From positions 1 through 6,935 of the forward strand of contig JAUWCR010000068.1 of assembly GCA_030609215.1 (NCBI GenBank): a stretch of DNA of 6,935 bases, written 5' to 3'. This document shows, piece by piece, positions 1 through 5,597 of the stretch. The DNA comes from Actinomycetes bacterium (GTDB lineage Bacteria; Actinomycetota; Humimicrobiia; Humimicrobiales; Humimicrobiaceae). Position 1 is the stretch's first letter. Every line of letters begins with the position of its first letter. A program made the translations under genes and the position numbers. The notes below the pieces were generated by a model that saw only the letters and a list, made by a program, of their open reading frames with translations, was not told the DNA's origin and searched no databases.

Positions 1-2
1 AT

Positions 3-53
3 ACTTACGGGAATTTAATTGTAGAAATACCAAAAGAATATTCCAAATTTTAA
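3..53 (+). CDS. Possible C-terminal tail of an unknown gene (partial)
   Basis: The third plus-strand frame is open from the window edge and ends at a TAA at 51-53, giving the 16-residue tail TYGNLIVEIPKEYSKF. The alternation of hydrophobic and charged residues looks like the end of a real protein. The frame beginning at base 2 is also open, to a TAA at 86-88, so the reading frame is not certain. No function can be assigned from so short a fragment. Without the sequence to the left, this could simply be open by chance. Confidence 0.22.
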   Translation, partial: TYGNLIVEIPKEYSKF

Positions 54-105
54 GAAAATTAAATTTTGCTGCTGTTGTTGAACTTTAAAGTAACACTTTT
101 AATTT

Positions 106-129
106 AACCAATTCTTTCAAAAATTGGTT
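106..129. repeat. AT-rich inverted repeat (8-bp arms)
   Basis: AACCAATT at 106-113 and AATTGGTT at 122-129 are perfect inverted repeats around an 8-base loop (ctttcaaa), and TTT/AAA inside the loop can extend the pairing. Neither strand has a convincing T-tract straight after the stem, so it is not a standard intrinsic terminator. It lies between the window's left edge and the 3' end of the minus-strand transporter operon and could still act as a weak bidirectional transcript end. Confidence 0.4.
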
Positions 130-130
130 C

Positions 131-323
131 GAAATTTCACACCTTGGGGCAGCCACCTGCTACTTTCATCGGCTGGCTCTACACCAACAAACGGGCAACC
201 CATCCTAACAACATAAAGCCTTTACTCTCAGTCTGTAGTTTTCAAAGTTTCGGGTTACATATTAGTCTTACTTCGACATCATTTACTCTCCTGTCCAATA
301 CTTTTAAACCCCAGAAATTTTTA
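131..323. other. Gene-free intergenic segment with GC-rich hairpin potential
   Basis: No believable gene is seen here. The segment at about 140-205 is visibly more GC-rich than its surroundings. It contains nested complementary pieces: GCAG (149-152) with CTGC (157-160); CAGCC (150-154) with GGCTG (171-175), or AGCCA with TGGCT; and AACCC (197-201) with GGGTT (252-256). TTTACTCTC occurs twice, at 221-229 and 282-290. Read on the minus strand, the piece GAGCC followed after a few bases by GATGAAAG recalls the catalytic domain V of group II introns. The upper helix does not pair properly, however, so that identity is not supported. It could be a decayed mobile-element end or a structured RNA. 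No terminator for the transporter operon is visible in it. Confidence 0.3.
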
Positions 324-1490
324 TTATTTAATAATCAATATTCTATCGCCTTCATTTAAACCTGATATTATCTCTATATAGCTGAAGTCCGAGATACCAA
401 TTTCAACATATGTTTTTTCAATTGTTTCGTCACCAGTTATTTTATAAACATAGTTCTCATCACCTTCACTATAAACATAATCAATAGGAACTACCAGTAT
501 ATTTTCTCCGCCTGAGGTTATAATCTCTATTTCTGCATTAAGACCATAGATATTTTCTATTTCCAGACCCTGTAGATCTGTAATTTCTATAAATATCTCA
601 TAGAAAGTACCTGCACCTGTTGTTATTGGGATCTTCCCTATTCTAAATATACTTCCCTTTGCGATGTTATCAGGATAAGCGTCAAAATATATGTTGACTT
701 CCATATCTTCTTTAATTTTATTCTTATCTACTTCAGGAAGATCTGCTCTTATAATAATTGAGTTAAAGTCAATTATTTCAATAATTTCCTGGTTTGCGTT
801 TACCCCGTAACTTTCCCTTGCAGAAATACTTGTTATGAGGCAATCATAGGGAGCTACTATTTCCAGCTCATCTGTAAACTGCTCTAATCTATCCTCGTAT
901 TCTTTCTGTAAATCATTTAACTCATCTTCTTTTTGGCTTAAATCAAAATCAGCCTGTGCTTTCTGTTCTTCAAGTGTTAAAAGCTGCTGTTTAAATACTA
1001 ATTCATCCGGTTTCCTTCCCTTGCTTTCGTGATAGTAGTTATACTCGGCAAGCTCTATTTCAATTTCAATATGTTTATATGTATAATGATGTTTTAAAAG
1101 CTCATATTCATACAAGTCTCTTGCATCTTCAATGGACGATTGAAGTTCCTCCAATTCTTCCAAAAGCATTTCATCATCCAGTTCAGCCAGCTTTTCACCT
1201 TCCAGGACTATATCGCCTTCATCTACAATAAATAACAATTCACCGCTAATTTCAAAGGAAAGTGAGTCCGTAGTTTCAGCCAGTGCCCTTCCGGTAAGGT
1301 TAATTTTACTTGCCATATCCTGCTTTTCTACGATAGCTTCTATGTATTTGCTTTCATCTTCAGCGGCTCCTGCTGCGGCAGCATCATCCTTATTGCATGC
1401 CGGAAGAAATAAGATGCTTGTGATAGATAACAATAAGATCAGAGCAGTAAATATAGATGTGGCTATAGTCTTTGTTTTAATTTTTTCCAT
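324..1490 (-). CDS. Lipoprotein-type periplasmic adaptor (MFP/HlyD family) of a MacAB-like ABC system
   Basis: This is a 388-residue membrane-fusion/adaptor protein (RND/MacA-HlyD family) anchored outside the cytoplasmic membrane. Residues 1-31 form a basic, hydrophobic signal ending in LPAC, so Cys32 could be lipid-modified; an Ala/Asp-rich linker follows. Residues about 76-106 are the first half of a lipoyl-like (barrel-sandwich) domain, about 107-208 a long charged coiled coil, and about 211-241 the second half of the lipoyl domain (IVAPYDCLIT). A beta-barrel covers about 245-325 and a membrane-proximal domain about 330-388, with the family-typical ending ISGLNEGDRILII. The start is ATG 1490 with GGGAGA (1498-1503) seven bases upstream. 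It overlaps the ATPase gene by 14 bp, so the two are translationally linked. It is the last gene of the operon. In Gram-positives such adaptors work without an outer-membrane channel. The substrate is not evident. Confidence 0.9.
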   Translation of the reverse strand: MEKIKTKTIATSIFTALILLLSITSILFLPACNKDDAAAAGAAEDESKYIEAIVEKQDMASKINLTGRALAETTDSLSFEISGELLFIVDEGDIVLEGEKLAELDDEMLLEELEELQSSIEDARDLYEYELLKHHYTYKHIEIEIELAEYNYYHESKGRKPDELVFKQQLLTLEEQKAQADFDLSQKEDELNDLQKEYEDRLEQFTDELEIVAPYDCLITSISARESYGVNANQEIIEIIDFNSIIIRADLPEVDKNKIKEDMEVNIYFDAYPDNIAKGSIFRIGKIPITTGAGTFYEIFIEITDLQGLEIENIYGLNAEIEIITSGGENILVVPIDYVYSEGDENYVYKITGDETIEKTYVEIGISDFSYIEIISGLNEGDRILIIK

Positions 1491-2178
1491 TTACAATTCT
1501 CCCATCTTTTAGATTTAATATTTCATCACATATTTCGCTAATTGAAGTGTCGTGAGTGACTATAATTACTTTTTTTCCTTCATCTGCAAGCTTTCTTAAG
1601 ATATCTATAATTTCTTTTCCGGTATTTGAGTCAATGTTACCTGTTGGCTCATCAGCCAGTATAATATCCGGATTATTTATAAGAGCTCTGGCAATCGCTA
1701 TTCTTTGCTGTTCTCCACCACTTAGTTTATTGGGCCTTTGTTTTAGGAGCTTTCCGCTTATACCGAATCTATCAAGTAATTCTATTGCCGATTTTTTCCC
1801 TTCATCCATTTTTGTTTTTATCAGCTCAAGAGGCAGTAGTACATTTTCAAGTGCAGTAAGGCTTGGTATTAGATTAAAGAACTGAAATACAAAACCAATC
1901 GTATTTCGCCTGTAGGCTACTATTTGTTTTTCATTTAGCTTGTTTAATAGTATATCCTCTACATATATCTCTCCGGATGTTGGCACATCAAGAGAGCCAA
2001 TAAGGTTTAGGAGGGTAGACTTACCACAGCCGCTTTTACCTAAAACGGCTGTCATTTTACCCTTTTTAAAACAGCAGGTAATATCATCCAGAGCTTTTAT
2101 GATATTATCACCTGACCTGAAGTGTTTTGATACATTTTTTAGATGTATAATTGTGTCATTATTTATTTCACCAGGCAT
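1477..2178 (-). CDS. ABC transporter ATP-binding protein, MacB/LolD (FtsE-like) family
   Basis: The 233-residue protein is a complete nucleotide-binding subunit that powers the FtsX-type permease encoded just upstream. Walker A is GKSGCGKS (47-54), the Q-loop glutamine is Gln99 (VFQF), the signature LSGGEQQRIA is at 152-161, Walker B with the catalytic glutamate is IILADE (172-177) followed by PTGNID, and the H-loop histidine is His209 (VTHD). The sequence pattern and length are typical of the LolD/MacB/FtsE/SalX group, which drives mechanotransmission or export rather than nutrient import. ATG 2178 is preceded by a strong AAAGGAG (2184-2190). The gap to the permease stop is 53 bp, and its own 3' end overlaps the adaptor gene. 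The substrate (antimicrobial peptide, lipid or other) cannot be told from this subunit. Confidence 0.95.
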   Translation of the reverse strand: MPGEINNDTIIHLKNVSKHFRSGDNIIKALDDITCCFKKGKMTAVLGKSGCGKSTLLNLIGSLDVPTSGEIYVEDILLNKLNEKQIVAYRRNTIGFVFQFFNLIPSLTALENVLLPLELIKTKMDEGKKSAIELLDRFGISGKLLKQRPNKLSGGEQQRIAIARALINNPDIILADEPTGNIDSNTGKEIIDILRKLADEGKKVIIVTHDTSISEICDEILNLKDGRIVNGKN

Positions 2179-2231
2179 TTTTTCTCCTTTTAATACTTTT
2201 TAAAATAAGTCTATTTAAAATATCGCATTTT

Positions 2232-3656
2232 TTACTCAAACCTTATAACATCAGCCGGTCTTAATCTTGATATAGATATAGCAGGTATAGCTGTACCTGC
2301 CAGACATACAAGAATTGATGCAAGCGAAGCATATAATATGGTCTTATAATCCATAGAAGTCTGCCAGTTGGCCATTATACTGGGGGCCGCAATTTGCTGC
2401 ATGTCCCAATCGTACATTGCTGCCTGTCCTGCACCGGTGTCAGCTACTTTTAGTATTAAATTGTTAATTAAAAAGTTATTAGTCAGTGATATAAGAATCA
2501 ATCCGACCAGTAGTGCAATTGTGCAGATAGTAAGACTCTCAATTAAAAATTGCTTGATGATGCCTGAATTGGAAAAACCAATGGCTTTCAAGGTCCCGAT
2601 TTCTCTGGCTCTTCCCCTGACACTTACAAACATTGAAGAAAGCACAATAATAAATCCTGCCCCAAATGCACTGAACAGGCCGATAAGCGATATGCCTTTT
2701 ACTGTCTCTATGGAGGATACAGTAGTTTCAAATTGCGCGGTATTACTTGATATTATAAGCTTCTCCCCAAAACCTGATTCCTCAATAGTTGCTTTTGCTT
2801 CCTCAAGGGCAATATTTACATTATCATAAGAATCTGCTGTAAATACTGCTATAGTTAACGCATCATCCTCCAATGACAAAAGTGTTCTTGAGGTTTTTAT
2901 GGGTATATAAATATTGTCAAGGCCTGCCATCTTTATCTCGCGACCTGTAGGCTCTTCCTTCAAAGATACATTTTCAAAGATTCCATTAATGTGTATTGTC
3001 CACCCATTTACAACTATGCTTGATCCTATAGTTAAGTTATTAGCATCTGCAAAATCATTTGATACTACACAAATATTTTTTTCTACATCATATTCTTCAA
3101 AATATTCCCCTTCAATAAGCTCCAGTCTTCCAGTTTCAAAGTCAACGATATTTCCTAAATTGCTTACACCAATAATTGGAAACTCCCAGTATATTCTTTC
3201 AAAAATGTCCTTTTTATCATTTTCACTAATAACTGTTTCCCCTTTACCACCTTTTTTAAAATCCGTAAATTTACCCTGTTCTTCCCACAACAGCCGTAGT
3301 GGTGATATCAGGTCCTCCGACTGGAAAGTACCAGTAACTGTTTTTTCAGCACTTAGAATATGCTGGTCTGCCAGTATTTCACCAGCCACATTTTCACTAA
3401 AGGAATATGGGGCCTCGCTATATTGTTCAGAACCTTTTGTCTCTTTAAAAAATTCTTTTAAATATTCTTCGCTTACTTGCAGGGTTAGTTTTGTTCCCAG
3501 AGTCTGCTTTGCATACTCAATTTGTGAATTTGACAGTACATATACATTTATCATCAAGATACCCAGCATGAAACAAATCGTGAGCACTGTCATAAGTGCA
3601 ATATTCTTACCTTTGTTTCTGAAAACATTTTTTATTATTCTTATAATTGAGTTCAT
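2232..3656 (-). CDS. ABC transporter permease, MacB/FtsX family
   Basis: The 474-residue membrane protein has the MacB-like four-helix topology. TM1 is at about 19-41. A large extracytoplasmic domain of about 280 residues (about 42-320, MacB periplasmic core type) follows. Three C-terminal helices (about 321-346, 370-392, 437-461) form the FtsX domain. Family landmarks are the cytoplasmic coupling segment RGRAREIGTLKAIGFS (347-362) and the C-terminal SRLRPADVIRFE. A single FtsX domain means it should work as a homodimer with two copies of the ATPase. ATG 3656 has GAAGGG (3665-3670) eight bases upstream. It is the first gene of the operon; in many relatives the adaptor or the ATPase comes first. 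The loop between the last two helices (about 393-436) is rather long and includes a Met/Gln/Ala-rich part. Confidence 0.93.
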   Translation of the reverse strand: MNSIIRIIKNVFRNKGKNIALMTVLTICFMLGILMINVYVLSNSQIEYAKQTLGTKLTLQVSEEYLKEFFKETKGSEQYSEAPYSFSENVAGEILADQHILSAEKTVTGTFQSEDLISPLRLLWEEQGKFTDFKKGGKGETVISENDKKDIFERIYWEFPIIGVSNLGNIVDFETGRLELIEGEYFEEYDVEKNICVVSNDFADANNLTIGSSIVVNGWTIHINGIFENVSLKEEPTGREIKMAGLDNIYIPIKTSRTLLSLEDDALTIAVFTADSYDNVNIALEEAKATIEESGFGEKLIISSNTAQFETTVSSIETVKGISLIGLFSAFGAGFIIVLSSMFVSVRGRAREIGTLKAIGFSNSGIIKQFLIESLTICTIALLVGLILISLTNNFLINNLILKVADTGAGQAAMYDWDMQQIAAPSIMANWQTSMDYKTILYASLASILVCLAGTAIPAISISRLRPADVIRFE

Positions 3657-3719
3657 TCATTATTCCCTTCATAATATTTACTATTACAGGCACAGTATTC
3701 GGTATATATAAACGAAATA

Positions 3720-3738
3720 GCCTAACAAAACGTTAGGC
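3720..3738. promoter_or_regulatory. Palindromic operator candidate for the transporter operon
   Basis: GCCTAAC (3720-3726) and GTTAGGC (3732-3738) are perfect 7-bp inverted repeats around a 5-base spacer. The palindrome lies between the minus-strand promoter and the permease start. A TATAAT on the minus strand (3742-3747) is only a few bases away, so the palindrome would also cover the start site of any transcript made from that box. Size and position fit a binding site for a dimeric repressor such as a TetR-type regulator, but no regulator gene is in the window. In the transcript it could also fold as a 7-bp hairpin in the 5' leader. Confidence 0.5.
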
Positions 3739-3760
3739 ATTATTATAGTATTACAGAAAG

Positions 3761-3789
3761 ATATTAAGTTTTTTTTAAGAAAATGTAAA
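3761..3789 (-). promoter_or_regulatory. Sigma-A type promoter of the transporter operon
   Basis: On the minus strand, TTTACA (3784-3789) and TAATAT (3761-3766) are spaced by exactly 17 bases, a good match to a housekeeping promoter. The start would be near 3754, giving a leader of about 100 bases before the permease ATG. An alternative -10 box, TATAAT at 3742-3747, is closer to consensus but has a poor -35 (AACTTA). Confidence 0.55.
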
Positions 3790-3891
3790 TTATTTGTAAG
3801 GAATTTCCAGAGTGAAAGTATTTTTATTTATTAATAATTTTAAATAGCTTGTATCGAAAATCTTAATGATACTTTTACTTTAAAATTCAGC

Positions 3892-3897
3892 TATAAT
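3892..3897 (+). promoter_or_regulatory. Possible -10 box for the acetyltransferase transcript
   Basis: A consensus TATAAT lies ahead of an AAAGGAAAGGGA ribosome-binding-like stretch (3905-3916). No good -35 is seen at 16-18 bases upstream (atactt at 3869-3874), so the assignment rests on the -10 alone. Confidence 0.3.
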
Positions 3898-3926
3898 TAA
3901 TAATAAAGGAAAGGGAATTATCCTCG

Positions 3927-4061
3927 TTGATCAAGAGTTCAGTTGAGTTAAATTGTGATGATCTCTTAGTAATAACAAGCGATTATGAAGGCGAAGAAAA
4001 TTTTAATAGCAAAAAGATAATCTTTAAACCGGTGTGGAAATGGATTATTGAGGCCTCATAA
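3927..4061 (+). CDS. Small hypothetical ORF or gene remnant, 44 codons
   Basis: A TTG at 3927 opens a 44-residue frame that ends at TAA 4059-4061. The purine-rich AAAGGAAAGGGA (3905-3916) lies about 10 bases upstream and would be a fair ribosome binding site. The product contains the stretch DDLLVITSDYEGEENF and ends KPVWKWIIEAS, with a protein-like rather than random composition. It is not recognised. It overlaps the longest possible form of the following acetyltransferase frame, in a different frame. It could be a short upstream gene or leader ORF, or the surviving front part of a frameshifted gene. Confidence 0.3.
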   Translation: MIKSSVELNCDDLLVITSDYEGEENFNSKKIIFKPVWKWIIEAS

Positions 4062-4092
4062 TGCTCTGAAAGATGTTAAGAGTTTATTTAAA

Positions 4093-4548
4093 ATGATAGT
4101 GGAAAATCAAAAAATGAAGGTAAGAAAGTTTTCCCCTGCAGACCTTAAGCACATTGTAGAAATTGAGCGCAGTTCATTTGCCATTGATGCATTCTCAAAA
4201 TTTACATTTATGAACTTTTATTATAAGCGGAAATGTTTGTTCATTATAGCAGAGGTATTAGGAGTAATTTCTGGATATATGACTACATGTATTGCTAATG
4301 AAAAAGGGCATGTCGTCTCTATTGCAGTTAGCCCATCCCACAGATGTAAAGGGATTGGAAAAGCTCTGGTAAACTACACCCTTGATCACCTGAAGAAATC
4401 AAGTATTAAGATACTGGAATTAGAAGTAAGAACAACGAATTTAAAAGGTATTGGTTTCTGGAAAAAAATGGGATTTTATCCTTTAAATATCATTTCTCAT
4501 TATTACCACGATGGCACAGCTGCTCTAAAGATGAGAAAATTATTGTGA
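4093..4548 (+). CDS. GNAT family N-acetyltransferase, RimI-like
   Basis: The protein transfers an acetyl group from acetyl-CoA, probably to an amino group of a protein or small molecule. The GNAT domain begins at MKVRKFSPADLKHIVEIERSSF. The central strand VVSIAVSP leads into the pyrophosphate-binding loop HRCKGIGKAL (R/QxxGxG/A type), then LEVRTTN and FWKKMGF, and near the end YYHDGTAALKM. That last element and the LEVR..N block are typical of RimI-type ribosomal-protein or N-terminal acetyltransferases, although the usual Ala and Tyr after the Asn are changed (NLKGIGFW). The frame is open from 4021, and a TTG at 4048 would add 15 residues. ATG 4093 and ATG 4114 are the plausible starts, 4114 exactly at the domain boundary. 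None has a strong ribosome binding site. The exact substrate is unknown. Confidence 0.82.
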   Translation: MIVENQKMKVRKFSPADLKHIVEIERSSFAIDAFSKFTFMNFYYKRKCLFIIAEVLGVISGYMTTCIANEKGHVVSIAVSPSHRCKGIGKALVNYTLDHLKKSSIKILELEVRTTNLKGIGFWKKMGFYPLNIISHYYHDGTAALKMRKLL

Positions 4549-4586
4549 TTGATTTAGATATTTCCTGTTAACTTATATAAAAACAT

Positions 4587-4657
4587 GGTTATTCCTGTGA
4601 AAGTTGCCACCTATTCCATTTTCAGTTTAAAAAGTGGCAACTTTGGGCAGGAATACC
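4587..4657. repeat. Long imperfect hairpin with IS-end-like repeated sub-motifs
   Basis: ATTCCTG (4591-4597) pairs with CAGGAAT (4648-4654) and AAAGTTGCCAC (4600-4610) with GTGGCAACTTT (4634-4644), leaving a 23-base loop; GGT/ACC extends the base with one bulge. The arms share the module TGGCAACTTT, three to four bases, AGGAATA. Partial copies continue outward on the right (TGGCA at 4658-4662) and inward on the left (TATTCC at 4613-4618). Tandem short repeats in opposed orientation resemble the terminal transposase-binding sites of insertion sequences such as the IS21 group, but no transposase lies between them. No T-tract follows, so it is not a standard terminator, although it may block transcription from the acetyltransferase gene. 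Confidence 0.6.
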
Positions 4658-4752
4658 TGGCAGGTTTGAGGCGTAGTCTACAGATGTTGATACCTTCTTA
4701 AAAATTATTTGAAAATAATAGTATTACCTCAATAGAAGTGTTACAAAATATA

Positions 4753-4780
4753 AAGTAATACTTGAAAATTAGTATTACTT
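4753..4780. promoter_or_regulatory. Autoregulatory operator of the antitoxin-toxin operon
   Basis: AAGTAATACT (4753-4762) and AGTATTACTT (4771-4780) form a perfect 10-bp-arm dyad with an 8-base spacer that covers the -35 box and most of the promoter spacer. A further AGTATTAC sits at 4720-4727, and GTAATA follows the -10 box at 4791-4796. This is the expected placement for repression by an AbrB-fold antitoxin, alone or with its toxin. Confidence 0.7.
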
Positions 4781-4790
4781 TTATTATAAT
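4762..4790 (+). promoter_or_regulatory. Sigma-A promoter of the antitoxin-toxin operon
   Basis: TTGAAA (4762-4767) and a consensus TATAAT (4785-4790) are separated by exactly 17 bases. Transcription should start near 4797, giving a leader of about 28 bases before the antitoxin ATG at 4825. The promoter is overlapped by the dyad operator. Confidence 0.75.
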
Positions 4791-4824
4791 GTAATATATT
4801 AATATTTGAAATGGAGGCGATATA

Positions 4825-5067
4825 ATGCCAAGGATAACCTCAAAAGGGCAGGTGACTATTCCAAAGAAAATAAGAGACCAGTTTGAAATAAAACCACATG
4901 ATATTGGCGAATTTATAGTAAAGGAAGGAAGTATTATTTTTACTGTAAAGAAGGGGACCATACTGGATGCTATTACTAAAAAAACAAATAAAAAAATTGA
5001 TTTTAAAAAGGTAAGAGAATTAATGGAAGAAGATATTGCCAAAGATGTTGTCAGGAAGATGAAATGA
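4825..5067 (+). CDS. AbrB/SpoVT-MazE type antitoxin (VapB-like)
   Basis: The 80-residue protein has the swapped-hairpin AbrB DNA-binding domain in its first half. MPRITSKGQVTIPKKIRDQF is the family hallmark, followed by IKPHDIGEFIVKEGSIIFTVKK. The C-terminal part (about 50-80, KVRELMEEDIAKDVVRKMK) is a charged helix of the kind that wraps a PIN toxin and blocks its active site. The protein should dimerise, bind the dyad upstream of its promoter, and neutralise the toxin encoded next. GGAGG (4813-4817) lies seven bases before ATG 4825. Its stop overlaps the toxin start by four bases (ATGA), so the two are translationally coupled. A solitary transition-state regulator is unlikely given the partner gene. 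Confidence 0.9.
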   Translation: MPRITSKGQVTIPKKIRDQFEIKPHDIGEFIVKEGSIIFTVKKGTILDAITKKTNKKIDFKKVRELMEEDIAKDVVRKMK

Positions 5068-5465
5068 TTTTTTTAGATACTAATATTTTTTTAAGATATT
5101 TTGAAAGAGAAGATGAATTAATATATAAAAAGGTTGAAAAGCTATTTTTAGAAATAGTTCAAGGTAATATTATAGGTATTTCCAATGCATTAATAATTGC
5201 TGAAGTGATCTGGGTGCTAAAAAAATTTTATAATTGGGATAAAGAAGAAATATGTAATAATATTGAATTAATTTTAAAAACTCCTAATATCAGGTTTAGG
5301 GAAAGATCCATTATTATTGAGGCTATTAATCTTTACAGAGATAAAAATATTAATTTTATTGATGCCTATAATTATTCTTATATGAAAGCCAATGGCATTA
5401 ACGAAATATACTCATTTGATAAAGACTTTGAAAAGCTGGAGGATATAAAAAGACTGGAACCTTAA
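5064..5465 (+). CDS. PIN-domain ribonuclease toxin (VapC-like)
   Basis: The 133-residue protein is a full-length PIN domain, the usual size for VapC toxins, which are Mg-dependent endoribonucleases acting on tRNA, rRNA or mRNA. The acidic active-site set is present: Asp5 in LDTN, Glu47 in AEVIWVL, Asp100 in FIDAYNYSY, and Asp119 (with Asp121 nearby) in SFDKDF. Thr6 and Asn7 after the first Asp also fit the family. All key residues being intact suggests an active toxin. AGGAAG (5053-5058), inside the antitoxin gene, serves as ribosome binding site five bases before ATG 5064. The target RNA cannot be predicted from the sequence. The chromosomal or mobile status of the module is unclear, but it lies next to an IS-end-like hairpin. 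Confidence 0.9.
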   Translation: MIFLDTNIFLRYFEREDELIYKKVEKLFLEIVQGNIIGISNALIIAEVIWVLKKFYNWDKEEICNNIELILKTPNIRFRERSIIIEAINLYRDKNINFIDAYNYSYMKANGINEIYSFDKDFEKLEDIKRLEP

Positions 5466-5504
5466 GGAATAATTGTTTTTTCATAGTTATAATAATTCCC
5501 CAAG
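5461..5504. repeat. Imperfect hairpin at the toxin stop codon
   Basis: CTT-aa-GGAAT-a-ATT (5461-5474) can pair with AAT-a-ATTCC-cc-AAG (5491-5504), with symmetrical one- and two-base internal loops and a U-rich 16-base loop. It overlaps the toxin stop codon. There is no T-tract after it, so it is a weak candidate for transcript end or 3' stabilisation only. Confidence 0.3.
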
Positions 5505-5557
5505 AATTAACTCTGAGACACTCATTATTATTGCTTTAATAATATATTTTGTTTTAG

Positions 5558-5588
5558 CCTGTTAGTAGTCCTTACCAGTGGTAACAGG
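5558..5588. repeat. Overlapping alternative inverted repeats between convergent genes
   Basis: CCTGTTA (5558-5564) pairs with TAACAGG (5582-5588). Inside this, TTACCA (5572-5577) pairs with TGGTAA (5579-5584). The two pairings share bases 5582-5584 and cannot fully coexist. The element lies ten bases downstream of the flavin reductase stop on the minus strand, where a terminator is expected. The bases following on that strand (CTAAAACAAAATA) lack a T-tract, so termination is unproven. Confidence 0.35.
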
Positions 5589-5597
5589 GAAGTAAAA

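Larger units (their letters stand above)
3657..4092. other. Divergent intergenic region between transporter operon and acetyltransferase
   Basis: This stretch carries the transporter operon's promoter and palindrome (3720-3789), a very AT-rich central part (about 3770-3900) with no recognisable gene, a plus-strand TATAAT at 3892-3897, and a possible 44-codon ORF (3927-4061). No RNA gene was recognised. Confidence 0.5.

Noticed and set aside
120..150. GGTTCGAAAT resembling a tRNA T-loop
   Set aside because: The flanking bases do not form the T-stem, and no acceptor or anticodon arm can be built around it.
140..185. Group II intron domain V on the minus strand
   Set aside because: GAGCC, GATGAAAG and a GGCT partner are in the right order, but spacing is two bases short on each side and the upper helix does not pair, so it is kept only as a weak hint.
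144..359. 71-codon plus-strand open frame overlapping the adaptor gene's 3' end
   Set aside because: It begins with TTG, has no ribosome binding site, overlaps the end of a clear minus-strand gene, and its product does not look like a known protein.
1556..3711. Several plus-strand open frames opposite the ATPase and permease genes
   Set aside because: They are antisense shadows of genes with complete, recognisable domain motifs and have low-complexity, Ser/Ile-rich translations without start signals.
4587..4657. Intrinsic terminator of the acetyltransferase gene
   Set aside because: The stem is strong, but the loop is long and there is no T-tract after the 3' arm.
4698..5042. 114-codon minus-strand open frame over the antitoxin gene
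   Set aside because: It is antisense to the AbrB-type antitoxin, which has a strong promoter, ribosome binding site and partner gene; the minus-strand product is a hydrophobic shadow.
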